Below are positions 32,146-35,324 of a DNA stretch of 35,324 nt, one piece after another. The stretch spans positions 1 to 35,324 of the IMG/VR virus record IMGVR_UViG_3300007539_000074; one strand, written 5' to 3'. Both the position numbers and the translations under genes were made by a program. The stretch is from a virus. A model generated the notes under the pieces. That model did not search any database. It was not told the DNA's origin and was given only the letters and a program-made list of their open reading frames with translations. Within the stretch, counting starts at the first letter, position 1; every line of letters begins with the position of its first letter.

Positions 32146-32969
32146 TATGATAGCTTGTTGAGTAGTTGTGTGCGTTGATTGCGACGGCGTGCGACCTTGG
32201 TAGCCCACTCTGCATCTGACTCATCTCTACGAGTTGGTGTAGTCATAGCGAATAGCATCTCGATATCCTGTGGATTGTCGGATGTGCGAAGCTGACGAAG
32301 TACCAGCTTGCGATTGTAGTAGGCAGGCTCTGGTAGTGTGTTCTCGTATAGACCAGCAAGAACACCGACGGAACCGTATGGCTTGCCACGATTGCGACGG
32401 AATGTGTCACCGATACGAAGCGAGTTGTCTGGATCACACTCTGGTTCTTGATTGAAAGACTCACGATACTCTTGTATAGATATATACTGCTCGGTGTCGG
32501 ATAGTGGCTCGACAAAGTCAGCCTTGGAACCGAACTCCTCGTATGTCTCGAATGGTACAGAGCGAATGTTTGTGGCGTTCTCTTCGTCATATAACTTGCG
32601 TAAACGCTTAGCAATGTTGAGATACTCACGACGAACCTTGAAGCTGAACTTACGATTGTTAGCCTGACGAATAGCAGTGATGTACTGATTGCGAATGTCG
32701 GCTAGGAACTCAGTCTGTTGTTGACGCATTGCCTGCATACACGACATATCACCAGCGACTTGGTCATCGGCTGGGTTACAGTGATCGATAGTGTCTTGAT
32801 GCTCAGCTACCCAGTCATCGACTAATGTAGCAGGGTCCAACTTACGGTTGGGGACAGCCTTGCAGATAGCCTCGGCTTGACGGAACAATGCACGCCAAGC
32901 GGACTTGTATGCATCGGAATAACGCTCTGCATCGAGAGCTGTATGTACGAGAGATTTGATGTTGTTCAT
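32145..32969 (-). CDS. 274-aa charged helical protein, unknown
   Basis: This protein is rich in Arg, Glu, Asp and Gln with long helices (SDAYKSAWRALFRQAEAICK, AMRQQQTEFLADIRN, then RKFSFKVRREYLNIAKRLRK). A mid segment with RIGDTFRRNRGKPYGSVGVL looks like a small beta domain. I do not recognise the family. By eye its codons are more GC-rich than those of the genes to the left, for example many CGN Arg codons, which could mean later acquisition. It is translationally coupled to the membrane protein downstream and lies upstream of the ubiquitin-like cassette on the same strand. Confidence 0.65.
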   Translation of the reverse strand: MNNIKSLVHTALDAERYSDAYKSAWRALFRQAEAICKAVPNRKLDPATLVDDWVAEHQDTIDHCNPADDQVAGDMSCMQAMRQQQTEFLADIRNQYITAIRQANNRKFSFKVRREYLNIAKRLRKLYDEENATNIRSVPFETYEEFGSKADFVEPLSDTEQYISIQEYRESFNQEPECDPDNSLRIGDTFRRNRGKPYGSVGVLAGLYENTLPEPAYYNRKLVLRQLRTSDNPQDIEMLFAMTTPTRRDESDAEWATKVARRRNQRTQLLNKLS

Positions 32970-33013
32970 AATGTGTAAAGGACAGTTTAGTCACATATCC
33001 AGGTGGGTTAGAG

Positions 33014-33304
33014 TTAAGCTGTAAAGAAGTCAGTAGGTACAGCATAGACTGAATGATAGTGATCACCGTTGTCACGCTTGCCATCTTCTGTGGTTACGAC
33101 AATGTCAATAACATCACCTGACTTGCCAAGAGGACGGTTGTCCCTGTGCCAGAAGGTGTGAGATTGTTTGTCTCGTGTGATAACTTTGGTAAGTGCGAGA
33201 GGCTGAGTAGGATCAGAGTTGTTAGGTATGTCTGAGCTAGCCTCGATAACAAGAACTGTTGCAGTTGATGTTGTGTTTGGTTGATTAAGTGTGATTGTAT
33301 TCAT
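33014..33304 (-). CDS. Small beta-rich protein (96 aa), unknown
   Basis: This 96-residue protein begins with a Thr/Asn-rich stretch (NTITLNQPNTTSTATVLVIE) and later has LTKVITRDKQSHTFWHRDN and GDVIDIVVTTEDGK, a plausible small beta fold. Many of its residues are polar and it has no Cys. No family recognised. It lies 44 bases upstream of the 274-residue gene and 6 bases below a candidate 50-residue gene, on the strand and in the position of first genes of the minus-strand transcript. Confidence 0.6.
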   Translation of the reverse strand: MNTITLNQPNTTSTATVLVIEASSDIPNNSDPTQPLALTKVITRDKQSHTFWHRDNRPLGKSGDVIDIVVTTEDGKRDNGDHYHSVYAVPTDFFTA

Positions 33305-33310
33305 AACGAT

Positions 33311-33463
33311 TTATTTATCTCTTGTTGAAGTGAGTGAGAGAGTAGAGTTGTTCATCTTGTTGATGTGTTGATTGACCTTGCGATCAACGATAATATCTCT
33401 AAGCTTAGATAGGATAGAGATAGAGTGATTGAGTAGTGATATAGTAATCATTGATAGTTTCAT
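33311..33463 (-). CDS. Possible leader-position small protein (50 aa)
   Basis: A 50-codon ATG frame (MKLSMITISLLNHSISIL, then KLRDIIVDRKVNQHINKMN, ending STRDK) stops 6 bases before the 96-residue gene. There is no strong ribosome site, and the sequence is simple. Spacing to the next gene and the stop of non-coding GC-rich DNA just upstream favour it as the first gene of the minus-strand unit. It may equally be chance. Confidence 0.35.
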   Translation of the reverse strand: MKLSMITISLLNHSISILSKLRDIIVDRKVNQHINKMNNSTLSLTSTRDK

Positions 33464-34010
33464 ATTGTATAGTAGTTAATGTGTCCTGAATTGAACACAA
33501 CCCGAAGGGCTAGGCAACGACCGCTAGGTCAAGGAGGAACGTACGGCTGACTGAGCGAAGCGAACCGAAGGACAGTGCTCACCGAGGCACGAGGTATAAT
33601 GGCACTGGGTCAGACGGCGTAGATCCTTGCAGTTGACTGGCTTGTTGTGTTAGGCACCACGCCGATTGAGTGGTTGCCCAAGTGGCAACGGAACGCCGTA
33701 CACAACGCCCTACGTATACTTGAGTCGGAGAGCCTAAGTGCCTGAGAACCAAGCACATACAAACAAGTAGGGTTTGTTCCGAACCACAAACACACAAACA
33801 CCCACCAAAACAGGACACAAGGTCCTGAAGAACAACGACTTATGGAACAAGCCACACATCTCTGGGAGCTGTGGACATCGTAGGTGCGTGCACAAAGTTA
33901 CACGAAACGGGGGGGCAATGGGGGAAAACGCCACGAAACAAGAAACAGGGACCCTACTAGCGTATAAATTTTTCAGTTTTTGGGCAAACTAGTGTACAAA
34001 TGAGCACAAA
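33464..34010. other. GC-richer intergenic region with hairpins, no convincing gene
   Basis: About 550 bases with no supported gene. The left 300 bases look GC-richer than the genome. Hairpins seen include GTTGCC/GGCAAC at 33673-33689, CAGGAC/GTCCTG at 33811-33827 and a GTGCTC/GAGGCAC hairpin at 33575-33590 with one bulged G. A longer-range pair is ACGGCGT (33614-33620) with ACGCCGT (33693-33699). An AC-rich stretch (33755-33815) and G runs (33909-33915, 33920-33924) follow. It could be an untranslated leader, a structured RNA or part of a packaging site. The only open frame of note begins with TTG at 33774. Confidence 0.5.
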
Positions 34011-34263
34011 ACTAGACGGACTAGACACCTACTAGACAGCAAATGGACCCTAGGTGGCTGTTATTAACTTTAAGGATTATCAACGACTTACGACTTACTA
34101 GACGGACTAGACACCTATTTGACCCCCCTATAGAAAAACTTTTGTAAGGGGTAGATTTGGTGTCTAATGTGTCTAGTATTCCCTAAGTCCCTTATATTCA
34201 TATATGTTAACGTTAGACACTACCCCCTTTTTAGGTGTCTAGTAGGTGTCTAGTGTGTCTAGT
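34011..34263. repeat. Iteron-like array of CTAGAC motifs in both orientations
   Basis: CTAGAC occurs at 34012, 34021 and 34032, then at 34098 and 34107 with a degenerate TTTGAC at 34118. Each triplet has steps of 9 and 11 bases, and the two triplets share an identical 21-base core. The inverse GTCTAG occurs at 34171, 34237, 34248 and 34257 with the mirror spacing 11 and 9; GTCTAA at 34162 and TTAGAC at 34213 are near-copies. The centre-to-centre steps place sites about one helical turn apart, typical of multi-protein binding. The array ends about 22 bases before the small-terminase start, and C/G runs lie between the blocks. Confidence 0.85.
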
Positions 34264-34284
34264 AACTTGACAAATGCTGTAAAT

Positions 34285-34824
34285 ATGTTCATAACAATAA
34301 GAGTGCCAGATAGAAGAACCAATGCCGCAGGTACACCGAAACAGGTGAAGAAGCAACGAGAAGCCAAAAGAGCTCGCTGCACACGTAAACGTATGAAAGC
34401 TGAGATCGACATGAAAGAAGCTCAGAAGGAACTTGCTACTGTGGAGAAGGAGCTAAACATTAAACAACAATTTTTGGATGTAATGTCTAAAGCTCCCACG
34501 CCTGCGGAACAGAGGAAGGCACTACTCTCGTTATTCGCAGAGCGTGGGATCAATCCAATCGAGGAGCTTATGACCTATGCAAATGATCCAGAAGTAGCCA
34601 AAAGGGACAAGATAGCGATTTGGAAAGAGCTCGCCAGCTTTACTCAACCTAAGCTCAAAAGTGTCGATGTACAGGGAAGTATCTCTGGTGAAATGAAGAT
34701 CATGACAGTAGATTATTCCAAAGTAGCTAAATCGGAGCTTGCCAAAACCGTAGAAGCTGAGATAGTAGATGAAGAAGGATACGACGAATTTTTAAGCGAA
34801 GAGGAAAAACATGGCGATAACTGA
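34285..34824 (+). CDS. Small terminase subunit-like protein
   Basis: The ATG at 34285 gives 179 residues. Residues from about 15-70 form a Lys/Arg-rich region and coiled coil (KKQREAKRARCTRKRMKAEI, then EAQKELATVEKELN). The rest, with ERGINPIEELMTYAND, KIAIWKELASFTQPKLKSVD and a final acidic tail, fits the layout of small terminase subunits, which bind the packaging site and hold oligomers through a helical core. An in-frame GTG at 34246 lies inside the repeat array and adds 13 codons made of the repeat, so it is not preferred. It is followed by the acidic gene and the large terminase. Confidence 0.65.
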   Translation: MFITIRVPDRRTNAAGTPKQVKKQREAKRARCTRKRMKAEIDMKEAQKELATVEKELNIKQQFLDVMSKAPTPAEQRKALLSLFAERGINPIEELMTYANDPEVAKRDKIAIWKELASFTQPKLKSVDVQGSISGEMKIMTVDYSKVAKSELAKTVEAEIVDEEGYDEFLSEEEKHGDN

Positions 34825-35053
34825 GGATCATGATGAATTGTTTGATAGAGTCCGAGGCAATCTCGGAGAGCACTTCACTAATTACATGTTTATTGTCATG
34901 GATGACGACGGCGATTTATTTTATGATTACTCTAACTTCAGAGTTGGCAGGATGCTAATCAAGGAGACACATGAAGACATGGAAGGTAAGACTGATATGA
35001 TTGATGTGCTCTGGGACGCTGAAGAAGAGGACGACGAACCAGAATACGAATAA
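34811..35053 (+). CDS. Small acidic protein between terminase genes
   Basis: This 80-residue protein is strongly acidic, especially at the end (WDAEEEDDEPEYE). Its middle (NYMFIVMDDDGDLFYDYSNF) looks like a compact beta-alpha fold. I do not know a family. It overlaps the small terminase by 14 bases and couples to the large terminase as TAATG, so it is made with the packaging motor. The acidity could mimic DNA or keep a partner soluble; this is inference. Confidence 0.6.
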   Translation: MAITEDHDELFDRVRGNLGEHFTNYMFIVMDDDGDLFYDYSNFRVGRMLIKETHEDMEGKTDMIDVLWDAEEEDDEPEYE

Positions 35054-35324
35054 TGGAAGTACAAGTGCCAGCACAGGGATGGGAGCCTAGGAACTACCAG
35101 CTGCCCCTTCTTAAATACATGACTCAATCGAAGCGTGGACTGAGAGCTGTCGTCGCATGGCATCGTCGTGCAGGTAAGGATCTGACTTGTGTGAACATCG
35201 TAGCCATCAAAGCACTGCAGCGTGTTGGTACATATTGGTACGTGTTGCCGTATGGTAATCAGGCACGTCGTATTGTTTGGAATGGTATGACAGGTGAAGG
35301 TAAGAAGTTCATTGATTATTTTCC
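35053..35324 (+). CDS. terL: Terminase large subunit, N-terminal part (3' end outside window)
   Basis: Only about 90 codons are present before the window ends. PRNYQLPLLKYM is followed by RAVVAWHRRAGKD with the Walker A variant of terminases (W-H-R-R-x-G-K, residues 36-42), then WYVLPYGNQARRIVW, a phage terminase feature. The ATPase pumps DNA into the prohead. The start overlaps the preceding stop as TAATG. The nuclease domain is outside the window. Confidence 0.85.
   Translation, partial: MEVQVPAQGWEPRNYQLPLLKYMTQSKRGLRAVVAWHRRAGKDLTCVNIVAIKALQRVGTYWYVLPYGNQARRIVWNGMTGEGKKFIDYF

Noticed and set aside
33595-33600. Isolated TATAAT on the plus strand
   Set aside because: No -35 at the right distance, and no gene start within several hundred bases.
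33909-33924. G-quadruplex from G7 and G5 runs
   Set aside because: Four separate G runs are not present; at best an irregular structure.
33774-33992. 72-codon plus-strand frame starting with TTG in the intergenic region
   Set aside because: A stop lies just upstream, so TTG is the only start, with no ribosome site. It crosses G runs and has no recognised family. Sequence such as GHRRCVHK is suggestive, but not enough.
34011-34263. CRISPR-like array
   Set aside because: Units are only 6-12 bases, in both orientations and without spacers of constant length.
34246-34284. GTG start giving 13 extra codons to the small terminase
   Set aside because: These codons are translation of the CTAGAC-type repeat, so the ATG at 34285 is preferred.
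34267-34295. TTGACA with a CATAAC 17 bases later as a promoter for the terminase genes
   Set aside because: The -10 match is weak and falls after the best start codon at 34285. Retained only as a possibility if translation begins further in.

Overview
The window is most of the genome of a tailed, podovirus-like bacteriophage, broken inside one circle or terminally redundant unit. The left edge cuts the 3' end of a capsid-like gene and the right edge cuts the 5' end of the large terminase. The missing piece should hold the rest of the terminase, the portal, a scaffold and the start of the capsid gene. By eye the DNA is AT-rich. Small basic proteins of the DUF5872 and DUF6321 type, seen mainly in marine phages and large algal viruses, suggest a marine bacterial host. 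The host itself cannot be named. I see no tRNA, CRISPR array, integrase, insertion sequence or phage RNA polymerase.

Layout. Positions 2-18063 (+) form the late module. It runs capsid end, a terminator hairpin, a T7-type tail set (gp11-like, gp12-like, then three internal virion proteins of 227, 848 and 1572 residues), a 96-residue protein, a leucine-rich-repeat protein, a run of five small or membrane proteins likely including the holin, four tiny to small basic proteins, and three tandem related fibre-like genes. This module collides tail to tail with a long minus-strand module at 18060/18063.

Positions 18060-27703 (-) form the replication module. In transcription order (right to left) it has an 82-residue protein, a family A DNA polymerase with Leu at the position equivalent to E. 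coli Pol I Phe762, a GTG-started 48-residue gene, a DUF6378-like protein, a coiled-coil protein, an SSB-like candidate, a terminator, an archaeo-eukaryotic-type primase, a small lytic transglycosylase, a UvrD-like helicase, an SNF2-like helicase and a metallophosphatase. No T7 gp4-type or DnaB-type helicase is visible.

Positions 27855-33463 (-) are the most unusual part. They hold an apparently complete ubiquitin-like conjugation cassette: a beta-grasp Ub-like protein, an E2-like protein with a candidate catalytic Cys, a 121-residue protein of unknown role, an E1/ThiF-like adenylating enzyme and a JAMM/MPN+ metalloprotease, followed by a VRR-NUC nuclease. The four genes from the E2 to the JAMM protease overlap by a few bases. 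Upstream are a membrane protein and two or three genes I do not recognise.

Positions 33464-34284 hold no convincing gene. The left part is GC-richer and has several hairpins. The right part carries an iteron-like array of CTAGAC motifs in both orientations with 9/11-base spacing, just upstream of the small terminase, a short acidic protein and the large terminase (+). This is the likely control, origin or packaging region between the two divergent transcription units.
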